Source: Bacillota bacterium
Lineage (GTDB): Bacteria > Bacillota > Clostridia > Christensenellales > SZUA-584
Assembly: GCA_023415915.1 (NCBI GenBank)
Contig: JAEZIZ010000134.1
Span: 1 to 34,050, forward strand
Length of the DNA stretch: 34,050 bases
Direction of reading: 5' to 3'
Numbering within the stretch: position 1 is the stretch's first letter; every line of letters begins with the position of its first letter. Of the stretch, positions 15,358 through 24,085 are shown in pieces. Under the pieces are notes generated by a model. That model saw only the letters and a list, made by a program, of their open reading frames with translations, ran no database searches and was not told the DNA's origin. The translations under genes were made by a program, and so were the position numbers.

Positions 15358-16566
15358 TCACGCGTTCTTTTTACGAAGCATGTCCCCCGGCCGCAAGTCG
15401 TAAGGGCAGTTGATATAAAGCATCTCTTTGGGGTGAGGCGCGCTTATCCTGCTCTCGCCCTCGGGGGTTAAAATATCGGTTATCTCAAACGAGCCGCTCA
15501 AACGCGGCGAGAGCGCTTCTAGCTCGTCGCCTTTGGAGAACTTGCCGCGCTGTTCTATCAGTAAAAGTCCCCTCTCATCGCGCGCCGCCTTCACTTTAGC
15601 CATAAAATCGTACGTGCGCCGCGGCGCGCTTAAGTCTGTGTCCTGGCCGCTCTCGCGCGGGTTGCCGTAGAAAAAGCCCGTGGTATACGGGCGGCTGCCC
15701 GCTTTTAACACTTCGTCAAGCAAATCGCTGTCAAAAGGCTTGCCTTGAATACAATCGTCTAGCGCGCGGCGGTATGCGCCCGTCACGCAGGCGACATAAT
15801 ATTCAGACTTCATCCGGCCTTCTATTTTCAGCGATGTAACGCCCGCGCTTATAACGTCTTTTAAGTGGGATATCATGCAAAGGTCTTTGGAGTTGAATAT
15901 GTACGTGCCGCGGTCGTCCTGCTGTACCGGAAAATACTCGCCCGCATACCCGCGTTCGCTTACGTGGTATTCCCAGCGGCAGGGCTGTGCGCACTCCCCC
16001 CTGTTGCCGCTCCTGCCCGTGAGGAAGTTGGAGAGCAGGCAGCGCCCGGAATACGATATGCACATAGCGCCGTGCACGAACGCCTCGTACTCAAGTGTAG
16101 TTGGAGTGTTCGCCCTCATATACGATATCTCTGCAAGCGAAAGCTCGCGCGAAAGTATAATGCGCGATACGCCCTCGTTATGCCAGAACTGCGCGCTTTT
16201 TGAGTTTGTGGTGTTTGCCTGCGTGGAAAGGTGTATGGGGACTTCGGGCGCTACGCGCCTTGCCGTGCACAAAACGCCCGGGTCAGTTACGATAAACGAG
16301 TCCACTCTTGCGTCTCTTAATTCTTCCAGATAGCCTTCAAGGCCAATAAAGTCGCTGTCGCGGAACACGGCGTTTACCGTGATGTACAGGCGTTTATTAA
16401 GGCCGTGCAGCAGCGCCGCGGCCTCCTTTATCTCGTTTGTTGTAAAGTTGCCCGCAAAAGCGCGCAAGCCGTACGCTTTGCCGGCCGCGTACACGGCGTC
16501 CGCGCCAAAATACGCTGCGGCTTCAAGCGCTTCCCTGCTGCCCGCGGGCGCTAAAAGTTCTATCAT
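15358..16566 (-). CDS. Peptidase U32 family protein, YrrN/YrrO type (probable tRNA hydroxylation)
   Basis: 402 residues. The N-terminal TIM-barrel opens with ELLAPAGSREALEAAAYFGADAVYAG-like sequence. The U32 signature EAFVHGAMCISYSGRC is complete (about 161-176). Cys169, Cys176, Cys192 and Cys196 form the four-cysteine set that family members use for an iron-sulfur cluster. Named as peptidases, several members (TrhP/YegQ, the Bacillus YrrN and YrrO pair, RlhA) in fact act in prephenate-dependent hydroxylation of tRNA uridine-34 or of rRNA. The mltG neighbour is as in Bacillus yrrL-yrrN-yrrO, which favours the tRNA role. The ATG follows the mltG stop by two bases without a clear ribosome-binding site, so translation is probably coupled. 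Confidence 0.88.
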   Translation of the reverse strand: MIELLAPAGSREALEAAAYFGADAVYAAGKAYGLRAFAGNFTTNEIKEAAALLHGLNKRLYITVNAVFRDSDFIGLEGYLEELRDARVDSFIVTDPGVLCTARRVAPEVPIHLSTQANTTNSKSAQFWHNEGVSRIILSRELSLAEISYMRANTPTTLEYEAFVHGAMCISYSGRCLLSNFLTGRSGNRGECAQPCRWEYHVSERGYAGEYFPVQQDDRGTYIFNSKDLCMISHLKDVISAGVTSLKIEGRMKSEYYVACVTGAYRRALDDCIQGKPFDSDLLDEVLKAGSRPYTTGFFYGNPRESGQDTDLSAPRRTYDFMAKVKAARDERGLLLIEQRGKFSKGDELEALSPRLSGSFEITDILTPEGESRISAPHPKEMLYINCPYDLRPGDMLRKKNA

Positions 16567-16568
16567 TA

Positions 16569-17858
16569 TTACGTTGTCGGGCTGGGCGACGCGCTTGCCT
16601 GCGCCGCCACGGCTTCTTCAAAAGCTTTTTGGTTAGCATGATGTTCGTCAAGAGTTTTGGCGAATACAAGCTTGCCCGAACCGGGCGCTTCGTTGCAGAA
16701 ATACAGATACTTATCTGCGATATACTCCTCGTCAGGATATAGGGCGGCCTCTATCGCCTGCTTGCCCGGGTTGCAGACCGGCCCGACAGGCAATCCTTTG
16801 TAAATATCCGTGTTGTAAGGCGAATCTATAGCGTGCTCCTCCGGCAGGTAGGCCAGCTTCTTTTCTCCTGTTATGTAACGCAGCGTGGCGCCCGACTGCA
16901 GCGGCATATCTATATCTTTATTAAGCCTGTTATGGAACACCGCCGATACCCTCTTGAAATCCTGCGGCAGCCCTTCCCACTCTATCATAGACGCCAAGGC
17001 CATCACCTGGTCTATTGTCATACCCAATTCCTGCGCCTTTTCGGAATAACCCAGCGTGAATACCTGATCAAACCTGTCGAGCAGCTTCTTTATTATATCC
17101 TCGGGCTTGGAGTCTAAATACACCTCGTACGTGTCCGGGAACAGATAACCTTCAAGTATGTACCTGCGCTGTTTTGCGCTTTCCCCGGCTGAGAATGCGG
17201 AGATGAAGTCGTAATCGTTAAACGCGGTGGGGTCTTTGCACAGTCTGAGGAACTCTGCTTTTTCGGCTGTATCGAATACGCCCTTCTGCACTAGCGTCGC
17301 CGCCATGTCTTCTATAGTCATACCTTCGGTGAGCGTTACCCTTGCCGTCTTGCGGCCTCCGTCGCCCGCCTCGAGTATCGCTATTATCTCATCCATAGTC
17401 ATAGCCGGCGAAAGCTTGTACGTCCCCGCCTGCATCGAAGAACCCTTATCGTTGAAATCCGCGTACATTTGGAACACGAATTTGTTGCGTATTATACCCG
17501 CCTCATACAGCGTAGAAGCAATCTTGGAAAGCGACGAGCCCGTCTTTATCTGTATGGTTTGCACAGCGGAAGGGTCGCTGCCCGCGGGGTCGAAATAGTT
17601 TCCTTTTACGTAAGCGAATACGGCCGTGCCCAGCCAGAACACGAGAACCGCGCTGATAATAAGCAAAAGCGCAGGCCGGGTGAACCTCCAGATAAGCGCG
17701 GGAAGAGTATACTCTCTAATGGAGCCTCTCTCTTCCGCCAGGTCGGCGGGCTCGCGCGCGCCTGCGTCCATAGAGAACTGCCGCGTCTCATTATGCGAGG
17801 GCGATATGCTGTTGTCGTCGTCGGCAAAGTAATTGCCGCCGCCACGCTTTCTCATCAT
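16569..17858 (-). CDS. mltG: MltG, endolytic murein transglycosylase (YceG family)
   Basis: Cuts nascent glycan strands at the membrane and so ends peptidoglycan polymerisation. About 429 residues: an N-terminal cytoplasmic tail rich in Asp/Glu/Arg (1-56), one membrane helix (about 59-83), a LysM-like part (about 100-180) and the YceG catalytic domain. Visible motifs are LEGYLFPDTYEV, the catalytic Glu in ALASMIEWEG (about residue 293), VFHNRLNKDIDMPLQSG, YNTDIYKGLPVGPVCNPG and FAKTLDEHHANQKAF. Start codons GTG, ATG and ATG follow one another from 17861; the first ATG (17858) has AGGA eight bases upstream. It is packed against ylbF upstream and the U32 gene downstream. Confidence 0.94.
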   Translation of the reverse strand: MMRKRGGGNYFADDDNSISPSHNETRQFSMDAGAREPADLAEERGSIREYTLPALIWRFTRPALLLIISAVLVFWLGTAVFAYVKGNYFDPAGSDPSAVQTIQIKTGSSLSKIASTLYEAGIIRNKFVFQMYADFNDKGSSMQAGTYKLSPAMTMDEIIAILEAGDGGRKTARVTLTEGMTIEDMAATLVQKGVFDTAEKAEFLRLCKDPTAFNDYDFISAFSAGESAKQRRYILEGYLFPDTYEVYLDSKPEDIIKKLLDRFDQVFTLGYSEKAQELGMTIDQVMALASMIEWEGLPQDFKRVSAVFHNRLNKDIDMPLQSGATLRYITGEKKLAYLPEEHAIDSPYNTDIYKGLPVGPVCNPGKQAIEAALYPDEEYIADKYLYFCNEAPGSGKLVFAKTLDEHHANQKAFEEAVAAQASASPSPTT

Positions 17859-17862
17859 CACT

Positions 17863-18210
17863 CTATTCCTTTAAAAAATCGAGCCCCAAGTCGCACGCGC
17901 TGTTTAATATGTTGTACACGTCGCCGACAAGCGTCTGGAACTTGTACTCGGCGGCGAAAAACTCGGTAACGCCGCTGTTGAAAGCGAGCAGTTCGCCCAG
18001 CTTTTTTAGCTTGTCCACCGTCTCGGCCGGCGGCTCGTTTCCGGCGAGATACGCCGCCTGCGCCTCAAACTGCAGCTTCTTATAGTCCTTAATAAGCGCC
18101 TTCGTCTGCTCGTCAGCCATAACAACAGCCTTTAAGCGCTCGTATTCTTTATATTCAGGGCAGTGCTTAATCTCGTTTGCGAGTTCGTGCGCCTTATCGT
18201 ATACCAGCAT
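17863..18210 (-). CDS. YlbF/YmcA family protein (Com_YlbF)
   Basis: 115 residues, mostly helical and charged, matching the YlbF/YmcA/YheA family: VYDKAHELANEIKHCPEYKEYERLK, then DEQTKALIKDYKKLQFEAQ and a C-terminal helix. In Bacillus, YlbF (RicF) with YmcA and YaaT forms the Y-complex that directs RNase Y cleavage and affects competence, sporulation and biofilms. Which member this is cannot be settled by eye. The ATG has AGGAG six bases upstream. Its position directly after rnjA is suggestive, since both would act in mRNA decay. Confidence 0.85.
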   Translation of the reverse strand: MLVYDKAHELANEIKHCPEYKEYERLKAVVMADEQTKALIKDYKKLQFEAQAAYLAGNEPPAETVDKLKKLGELLAFNSGVTEFFAAEYKFQTLVGDVYNILNSACDLGLDFLKE

Positions 18211-18220
18211 TTCCCTCTCC

Positions 18221-19882
18221 TTAGATATCTATTATGATGGGAAGTATCATAGGGTTGCGCTTTGTGCTGTCGTAAAGATAACTGCGCAGCGCTTTTTTTA
18301 TGCGGCTCTTTATAGTCGTCCACTCCGTTATCTTGTTCTTTTCGCAGTCCTCAACGACTTCCGTAATAAGCTTTTTAGCGCCTTCGAGCAAATCGCCCGA
18401 CTCGCGCATATACACAAATCCCCTCGATACTATATCGGGCCCAGCTACGAGCTCACCCGTCTCGGAGGATATCGTCACCACCACTATAAACAGGCCGTCC
18501 TGCGAAAGCTGCTTCCTGTCGCGCAGCACTACGTTGCCCACATCGCCTACGCCGAGGCCGTCAATTATTACGCTGCCCGACGGCACCGTTTCGGTGAACC
18601 TCGAAAACTTCCTGCCTATTTCTATTACCTTGCCTATTTCGGGTATGAATATGTTCTTTTTCTTTACCCCTACGCCCTCGGCAAGCCCTGCGTGCCGGTA
18701 AAGGTGGCGGTATTCGCCGTGCACTGGTATGAAATATTTCGGTTTCGTTATAGACAGCATCAGCTTCAGCTCTTCTTCACACGCGTGGCCGGAAACGTGT
18801 ATGTCCGCCATCGCTTCGTTTATTACGTCCGCGCCCTTGCGGTACAGCATGTTAATAACGTCGGATATGTACCTCTCGTTGCCGGGTATCGCCGACGCCG
18901 AGATTATTACAAGGTCGCCCGGTATCATCTGAAGCTTCTTATGCTCGCCCGCCGCCATACGCACCAGCCCCGACATAGTCTCGCCCTGGCTGCCCGTAGT
19001 CAGTATGACTATCTTGGAGGCGGCGAGCTTATCAAGCTCTTCCGGCTCAACAAGCAGGTCTTCATCGTATTCAAGGTAGCCGAGCTCCTTCGCCACCTTT
19101 GCTATCTTAAGCATGCTCCTGCCCGAAAGGCAGACCTTCCTGCCAAAGCGTTTTGACGCGGTTATCACCTGCTGCAGCCTGTGTATATTGGAGGCAAAAG
19201 TCGCGACAATTATCCTGCCCGTGGCTTTCTTGAAAAAGCTCTCGAACGTCTCGCCCACTTTGCTTTCCGACATCGTCGAGCCCGGGTTTTCCGCGTTCGT
19301 CGAATCGGACATCAGAACGAGCACGCCTTTTTTGCCTAGCTCCGCGAACTTTGCCAGGTCTATTACCTTGCCGTCAGTCGGCGTATAATCCACTTTAAAG
19401 TCGCCCGTGTGCACCAGTATGCCTATGGGCGTGTGTATTGCAAAGCCCAGCGCGGCGTCTATGCTGTGGTTTACCTGTATCGCCTCTATCTTGAAAAGGC
19501 CCGCGTTTATTGTGTCTCCCGGCTTTATTATGTTGAAATCTAAGCCCTCAATCTTTCTTTCGGCAAGCTTGGTCTCAATGAGCGCCAGCGAAAGGTCCGT
19601 TCCGTACACCGGAGCGCCCAGTTCCTGCAGCAGGTAGGGCGTCGCTCCTATATGGTCCTCATGGCCGTGCGTTATTAGCACAGCCTTTATTTTTTCCTTG
19701 TTCTTCTTCAGGTACGCCGCGTCGGGTATTACGTAGTCCACTCCCAACATGTCTTCCCGTGGAAACGACAGCCCGCAGTCAATAACTATAATCTCCTCGC
19801 CGTACTCAATAACTGTCATGTTTTTTCCCACTTCGCCTACTCCGCCAAGCGGGATGATACGCACCGAATTCTGCTTCGTCAA
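18221..19882 (-). CDS. rnj: RNase J, metallo-beta-lactamase ribonuclease
   Basis: Exo/endoribonuclease of the beta-CASP family for mRNA decay and rRNA 5' maturation. About 553 residues, the normal size. Zinc motif HGHEDH (about 72-77) after VLITHGH, then NHSIDAALGFAIHTPIG, HTGDFKVD, DSTNAENPG, the beta-CASP region with TGSQGE, and HVSGHA and PVHGEYRHLYRH for the remaining ligands; the C-terminal domain ends ILPIIIDI. TTG at 19882 has AGAGAGG seven bases upstream. A longer frame from TTG at 19924 would begin upstream of the -10 box, so it is rejected. Confidence 0.96.
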   Translation of the reverse strand: MTKQNSVRIIPLGGVGEVGKNMTVIEYGEEIIVIDCGLSFPREDMLGVDYVIPDAAYLKKNKEKIKAVLITHGHEDHIGATPYLLQELGAPVYGTDLSLALIETKLAERKIEGLDFNIIKPGDTINAGLFKIEAIQVNHSIDAALGFAIHTPIGILVHTGDFKVDYTPTDGKVIDLAKFAELGKKGVLVLMSDSTNAENPGSTMSESKVGETFESFFKKATGRIIVATFASNIHRLQQVITASKRFGRKVCLSGRSMLKIAKVAKELGYLEYDEDLLVEPEELDKLAASKIVILTTGSQGETMSGLVRMAAGEHKKLQMIPGDLVIISASAIPGNERYISDVINMLYRKGADVINEAMADIHVSGHACEEELKLMLSITKPKYFIPVHGEYRHLYRHAGLAEGVGVKKKNIFIPEIGKVIEIGRKFSRFTETVPSGSVIIDGLGVGDVGNVVLRDRKQLSQDGLFIVVVTISSETGELVAGPDIVSRGFVYMRESGDLLEGAKKLITEVVEDCEKNKITEWTTIKSRIKKALRSYLYDSTKRNPMILPIIIDI

Positions 19883-19912
19883 GTATATTCCTCTCTCTCT
19901 TCCTGCCCCTAT

Positions 19913-19941
19913 ATAATAAATCAATTACATTTTTTGTGCAA
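19913..19941 (-). promoter_or_regulatory. Sigma-A type promoter of rnj operon
   Basis: On the minus strand TTGCAC (19936-19941), a 17-base spacer and TATTAT (19913-19918). Transcription would begin near 19906, giving a leader of about 25 bases before the TTG start. It can drive rnj, ylbF-like, mltG and the U32 gene, which are separated by no more than ten bases. Confidence 0.72.
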
Positions 19942-20030
19942 GCGCAATGAAGCCAAACTGTATTGCCTGTCTGCATTAAACATTTTTACAATTTGTAATT
20001 ATATAAAACGCGGCCGGACTTTAAAAATGA

Positions 20031-20363
20031 TTATTTTGCCTTATATCTGTCTTTCTGGTCGAAAAACGTTATGTCCGCGTAACCCGCGTATATCCTGCCC
20101 GAATGCTTCGCGCCCGCCGGTATGTAGTACCTGTCGCCTTTTTGATACGTGTGCGGCACGCCTTCTATGATAAGGTCTATCCTGCCCTCGAGCACCACGC
20201 CAAATTGGCCTGCGTGGGAATGCTCAGGAAGGTCGGCGACCTCCCCAAACTCCATGAATATTATCTGATGGCTGCTGTTCTGCGAAAGGTAAGCGCGCAC
20301 GCCGCTGATTGGTATGTCCGCCTCGGGAAGGCCCAGTATCGGCTCCGGAAATATCGATTCCAT
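20031..20363 (-). CDS. Cupin domain protein
   Basis: 110 residues forming a single small beta-barrel of the cupin_2 type. The two conserved motifs are visible: LPEHSHAGQFGVVLEGRIDL (metal-binding His pair and Glu-like position) and KGDRYYIPAGAKHSG (third His). No enzyme domain is fused, so it may bind a small ligand or act as a minor isomerase or dioxygenase; nothing narrows this down. ATG has AGGAG seven bases upstream. It follows the MerR gene on the same strand with a 48-bp gap containing a tandem duplication. Confidence 0.8.
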   Translation of the reverse strand: MESIFPEPILGLPEADIPISGVRAYLSQNSSHQIIFMEFGEVADLPEHSHAGQFGVVLEGRIDLIIEGVPHTYQKGDRYYIPAGAKHSGRIYAGYADITFFDQKDRYKAK

Positions 20364-20385
20364 ATTTGCTTCTCCTGTAATCTTA

Positions 20386-20435
20386 TTTATATTGTCTCGT
20401 TATGTCCCGCTTTATATTGTCTCGTTTTGTCCCGC
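20386..20435. repeat. 25-bp tandem duplication across the merR stop codon
   Basis: 20386-20410 and 20411-20435 are identical except for one base. The right copy contains the last eight codons and stop of the MerR gene; the left copy lies in the gap before the cupin gene and repeats those codons, stop included. It is a simple local duplication of the gene end. Confidence 0.92.
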
Positions 20436-20966
20436 GGAAGATTCGCCGCGGAGCGATTCATATACGCTTCTGAACAGTTCCCTCTCCTCGCGGCTGAATC
20501 CGAGCGCGCGCAGGAGGTTTTGATGCTGCTCCGGCGACTGCGATTCAAAGCGTATATGCCACTCGAGCGCAGTATGCTCTTCTATGCCCGCCCGGCGCAG
20601 TATTTCCATCCACTCCTGCGCGTTAAGTTCTCTTTTTTGCCTGAGGTTTGAATCCTTCAGCAGCTTTATTATGACTGCCTGCTGCTTTCTGCTGTTTTCT
20701 ATACGGTCGTTTATTTCGCCGAGACTTTTTATCAGTATGGAATATACGCCCGAATCCGGCGACGCAATACAGCCGGGTATCTCGCTTAAGGGCACGCCCG
20801 CGTTGCGCAGCGTTACTATCTGCCTTAAACGCTCTATATCTTCTTCATCATACATCCTGTAACCATTATCCGCCCGCTTTGCCGCAAGCAGGCCTATGCT
20901 TTCATAGTACAGCAGCGCCGTCCTCGAAAGCCCGAACATGCCTGCCGCCTGCCCTACCGTTATCAC
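20412..20966 (-). CDS. MerR-family transcriptional regulator
   Basis: 184 residues. The N-terminal winged helix is intact: ITVGQAAGMFGLSRTALLYYESIGLL, then NGYRMYDEEDIERLRQIVTLRNAGVPLSEI. A long dimerisation helix follows (about 85-120, IENSRKQQAVIIKLL). The C-terminal 60 residues contain WMEILRRAGIEEHTALEWHIRFE, perhaps a ligand-sensing part; there is no Cys cluster for metal binding. GTG start with GGGGGA six bases before. It is divergent from the SRPBCC gene, whose promoter has the 19-base spacer typical of MerR targets, and upstream of the cupin gene, so it may control both. Confidence 0.9.
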   Translation of the reverse strand: MITVGQAAGMFGLSRTALLYYESIGLLAAKRADNGYRMYDEEDIERLRQIVTLRNAGVPLSEIPGCIASPDSGVYSILIKSLGEINDRIENSRKQQAVIIKLLKDSNLRQKRELNAQEWMEILRRAGIEEHTALEWHIRFESQSPEQHQNLLRALGFSREERELFRSVYESLRGESSAGQNETI

Positions 20967-20989
20967 TCATAATCCCCCAAAAATAAATG

Positions 20990-21020
20990 TTGACCTGTCT
21001 ACAGCTTTATAGTTTACCAT
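20990..21020 (+). promoter_or_regulatory. Candidate MerR-activated promoter of the SRPBCC gene
   Basis: TTGACC (20990-20995), a 19-base spacer and TACCAT (21015-21020). Promoters activated by MerR proteins usually have a 19-20 base spacer that the regulator untwists. The spacer contains an imperfect dyad with CTA/TAG ends. It lies between the divergent MerR and SRPBCC genes. Confidence 0.5.
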
Positions 21021-21065
21021 CAAAAACAGTTGAAGTAAATAATACATATTATGGAGGTTTTAGCC

Positions 21066-21596
21066 ATGAAAAAAGTAACTGACGTATTCCGTATCGTAAG
21101 AGAAGGAAAGATGGAATTGAAGGCCGATGCGAAAACTGTTTTTCCGCTGCTCTGCCCCGTAAGGGAAGAAGACTGGATCGACGGCTGGAGCGACATATGC
21201 ACGATAGTATATACGGATTCGGGAATCGCGGAGGAAGCGTGCGTATTTGAGACGGACATACCGCTTGAAGGGCGCGCGGTGTGGATATGCAGCAAATACG
21301 ACGCCGACAGGGCGGAGATTGAGTATATCAAGCATATTATCGGGAAAGCGATAATCAAATGGAGTATGTCCGTGCGGGACGTACCGGGTGGCTCTTGCAT
21401 ATATGCCGTCTATAACGCTACGGGCTGGGGAGAAAAAGGCGCGGCTTATACAAAGCATCTCAGCGATAAAGGCATAGAGCAATTGTTTCGCAATTTGGAG
21501 GATGATATAAACTATTATGTCACTAACGGCAAGATGAAAAAGAGAATTATCAACAAGGCGGCGTGCCATATAAAAAGTCATATAAACCAGAAGTAG
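21066..21596 (+). CDS. SRPBCC (START-like) family protein
   Basis: 176 residues. MELKADAKTVFPLLCPVREEDWIDGW is the opening beta-strand and helices of a subset of SRPBCC proteins, and the rest alternates strands (CVFETDIPLEGRAVWICSKYD, IEYIKHIIGKAIIKWSMSV) with a C-terminal helix, as in the START fold that holds hydrophobic ligands. No catalytic role can be named. The ATG at 21066 has GGAGG eight bases upstream; an ATG at 21051 is in frame but contains the ribosome-binding site. It is divergent from the MerR regulator, which is its probable activator. Confidence 0.82.
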   Translation: MKKVTDVFRIVREGKMELKADAKTVFPLLCPVREEDWIDGWSDICTIVYTDSGIAEEACVFETDIPLEGRAVWICSKYDADRAEIEYIKHIIGKAIIKWSMSVRDVPGGSCIYAVYNATGWGEKGAAYTKHLSDKGIEQLFRNLEDDINYYVTNGKMKKRIINKAACHIKSHINQK

Positions 21597-21615
21597 AACA
21601 ATCTTTTTAGAGCGG

Positions 21616-21644
21616 GCAGGAGGGCTTTTTATACCCTCCCCTGC
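21616..21644. terminator. Hairpin between convergent SRPBCC and mutase-fusion genes
   Basis: GCAG-GAGGG pairs with CCCTC-C-CCTGC around a nine-base loop. It lies between two convergent stop codons, as a shared terminator would, but neither strand has a clean T-run after the stem. Confidence 0.4.
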
Positions 21645-21657
21645 AACCAGCATAATA

Positions 21658-24045
21658 TTATTTATCGGAAGTGTTGTTATCTTTTTTCAGTATCTTTTTC
21701 ACCATATCGGTGTACTTCTCGCACAATTCCTCGGCGTATTCCTCAGTATACCCTTCGGTGCGTATCACTATTTTCGGGTGCGTCGCGTGCGGGCAGATAT
21801 AGCCGTAGCCGTTTTCCACGTCGAGCCGCAGGCCTTCCGCCGCGGCGGAGGCTCCCTCGCGGTATATCTCCTTTATCACCCTTCCTATGTCGTCCCAGCC
21901 GCAGCTTATCTCGCGCACACGCTTATGCTCCGGCTCTATCATGCCCGCTATTTCTTCCAGCGACAAACCGGTCCGCGCCATGTGCTCCGCAAGCCGGCAC
22001 ACTGCGTAAGCGCCGTCGAAAAGCATGCGCCGTGCGTCCGCACCATACGAGCGCAGCGCTTCCTCTTCGGAGGCGTAGGAGACTTTAAGCCCCATTATCT
22101 GCGCGACGGCAACGGTACTGCGTGAAGCGCCTGACGGAAGCGTAACGCTGTCGCCGCCTAAGCTGTTGAACATAAGGTAATACACCATTGTCTCGAACTC
22201 GCCCTCGCCTATCACGCGCCCGTCGGGCAGATACAGCGAGCCAAAAGTAAAGTTGCGAGACATCCTTACTGCAAAGCGCGCGCCCTCCTCGCGCAGCACG
22301 CCCGTAATTGGCTCGTCCAGATCGCTGTGATGCCGTACCGAGCGTATACCGCACTGCTCCAGCGCTTTCGCCGCAAGCCCGTCAACGTCCTTGCCGCCGC
22401 GCACTACGACACTCAGCCCCGCGCTCTTTATAGAGGCGCTGTCTATACCGCGGAACGCCGTGTTTAGATAAAGGCTCTCCGCCGCGTCCATAGAAATCTC
22501 CCTGCCGCACGCCTTATTTGCCGTCTGTTCGCCCTGGGCAAAGTATTTTGCCTCTATCTTCTTTCTCGCGCCTTTGGAAAGTATGAATATGTCGGGCTCG
22601 AATATGTCAACAAACAGTTTTGCGCCCTTATATGACTTAACAGCAATGCACAGCCCCGCGCCCAAAAGCGAAGCCGCCTGCGCGCACACCGGCTTTGGAA
22701 CGTTTTTCATGGAATATACGTCCGCGCCGCTCTGCGTGAATATGCCCGCCGCCTGCTTTAGCACGGCGTCCGCGTAAGGGGTGCCGTCCGTGCATACGGC
22801 GGCGCTCATGCCCGACATATATTCCGCCGCCGCCCCGAATATCCTGCCAAGGCGCAGCGGCGTTATATCCACACCTATGTCGCCGGCGAATCCGTTTTTA
22901 CATAGGAAATTTGGCCGTTCGCCAAAGCCCCATATTATGTTCTCGTTGGCGGACGCGCCGTGAGACAGGCACTTGTCGGGCCATATTTTGACGCGCGGCG
23001 AAACGGCGTTGTCGCCCGACAGCTTGCAGCGCTCGCCAATTACCGCGCCCTCGTTTATTATGCACTTATCGCCCACCGTGCTGCCCGCAGCCATTACGCA
23101 CAAATTGAGCTTTGAGTATCTGCCCACGCTCGAGCCGCCAAGCAGCACGCTGCGTTTTATGCTGGCGTGCGCTCCTACGCGCGAGCCTGCGCCCACCGAT
23201 GAAAACCTTCCTATCCTCGCTCCTTCGCCTATTACCGCGCCGTCGCCCAGAAAACAGGGAGACTGCATCAGCGCAGAGCCGCTTATCCGTACGTCTTCGC
23301 CTACGCGTATTCCGTCAAGGTTCCTGCCCTTTATATCCGCTTTGACCTTTCCGCTCAGCAGGTCTTCATGCGCCTTTAAATAGCTCTCTATGTTGCCCAC
23401 GTCGCACCAGTAGCCTTGCGCTATGTAGCCCGACACCCGTATGCCGTTCTTCAGCATAAGCGGAAAAAGGTCTTTGGCAAAATCGAACTTCTCGCCCGAG
23501 GGTATCATATCGAGCACGTCGGGCTCGAGTATGTATATTCCGGTGTTTACGGTATCGCTGAACACGTCCTCCCAGCCCGGCTTTTCTACGAACCGCTCCA
23601 CGCTGCCGTCATCGCCCGAGATGACTACTCCGTACTCGAGCGGCTCGCCCATGCTCTTTAGTACCAGCGTAGCTTTAGCGTCAGTGCGCCTGTGGAACAC
23701 TACGGCGTCCGTTATATCAATATCGCACAGCGCGTCTCCGCTTATTACAACGAACGTGCCGTCCACAAAGCCGGAAGCGTTTTTGACGCTGCCAGCAGTG
23801 CCCAGCGGCTCGTCCTCTATAAAATATTCTATATTCGCGTACTTTGTATCCTGGAAGTAGTCGATGACTACGGACGGGAGGTACATCAGCGTAAACGCCA
23901 TGTCGCGTATGCCGTGCCTTAAAAGATGTTCAACCGTATACTCCGCGAGCGGCTTATCGAGCAGCTTAACCATAGGCTTTGGCACGCCGCACGTAAGAGG
24001 CCGAAGGCGCGTGCCCTCGCCGCCCGCCATCACTATCGCTTTCAT
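21658..24045 (-). CDS. Nucleotidyltransferase / left-handed beta-helix / phosphomannomutase-like fusion protein
   Basis: 795 residues in three parts. Residues 1-235 are a sugar-1-phosphate nucleotidyltransferase: IVMAGGEGTRLRPLTCGVPKPM, EDEPLGTAGSV, VISGDALCDID, VEKP, and YWCDVGNIESY. About 245-360 is a hexapeptide left-handed beta-helix (GDGAVIGEGARIG, GSRVGAHASI and similar). About 375-795 resembles a phosphomannomutase/phosphoglucomutase. Such fusions are often named mannose-1-phosphate guanylyltransferase/phosphomannomutase. Here the mutase part lacks the TASHNP-type phosphoserine loop (I read GLCIAVKSYKG in that place) and the DGDxDR metal loop, so it is probably not a working mutase. 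The true sugar and nucleotide are unknown. ATG with AGGAG nine bases ahead; it follows hslU after a 119-bp gap with a hairpin. Confidence 0.85.
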   Translation of the reverse strand: MKAIVMAGGEGTRLRPLTCGVPKPMVKLLDKPLAEYTVEHLLRHGIRDMAFTLMYLPSVVIDYFQDTKYANIEYFIEDEPLGTAGSVKNASGFVDGTFVVISGDALCDIDITDAVVFHRRTDAKATLVLKSMGEPLEYGVVISGDDGSVERFVEKPGWEDVFSDTVNTGIYILEPDVLDMIPSGEKFDFAKDLFPLMLKNGIRVSGYIAQGYWCDVGNIESYLKAHEDLLSGKVKADIKGRNLDGIRVGEDVRISGSALMQSPCFLGDGAVIGEGARIGRFSSVGAGSRVGAHASIKRSVLLGGSSVGRYSKLNLCVMAAGSTVGDKCIINEGAVIGERCKLSGDNAVSPRVKIWPDKCLSHGASANENIIWGFGERPNFLCKNGFAGDIGVDITPLRLGRIFGAAAEYMSGMSAAVCTDGTPYADAVLKQAAGIFTQSGADVYSMKNVPKPVCAQAASLLGAGLCIAVKSYKGAKLFVDIFEPDIFILSKGARKKIEAKYFAQGEQTANKACGREISMDAAESLYLNTAFRGIDSASIKSAGLSVVVRGGKDVDGLAAKALEQCGIRSVRHHSDLDEPITGVLREEGARFAVRMSRNFTFGSLYLPDGRVIGEGEFETMVYYLMFNSLGGDSVTLPSGASRSTVAVAQIMGLKVSYASEEEALRSYGADARRMLFDGAYAVCRLAEHMARTGLSLEEIAGMIEPEHKRVREISCGWDDIGRVIKEIYREGASAAAEGLRLDVENGYGYICPHATHPKIVIRTEGYTEEYAEELCEKYTDMVKKILKKDNNTSDK

Positions 24046-24085
24046 AATAATGCACTCCTTATACCCCGGTGGCTTTCGTTAAAAT

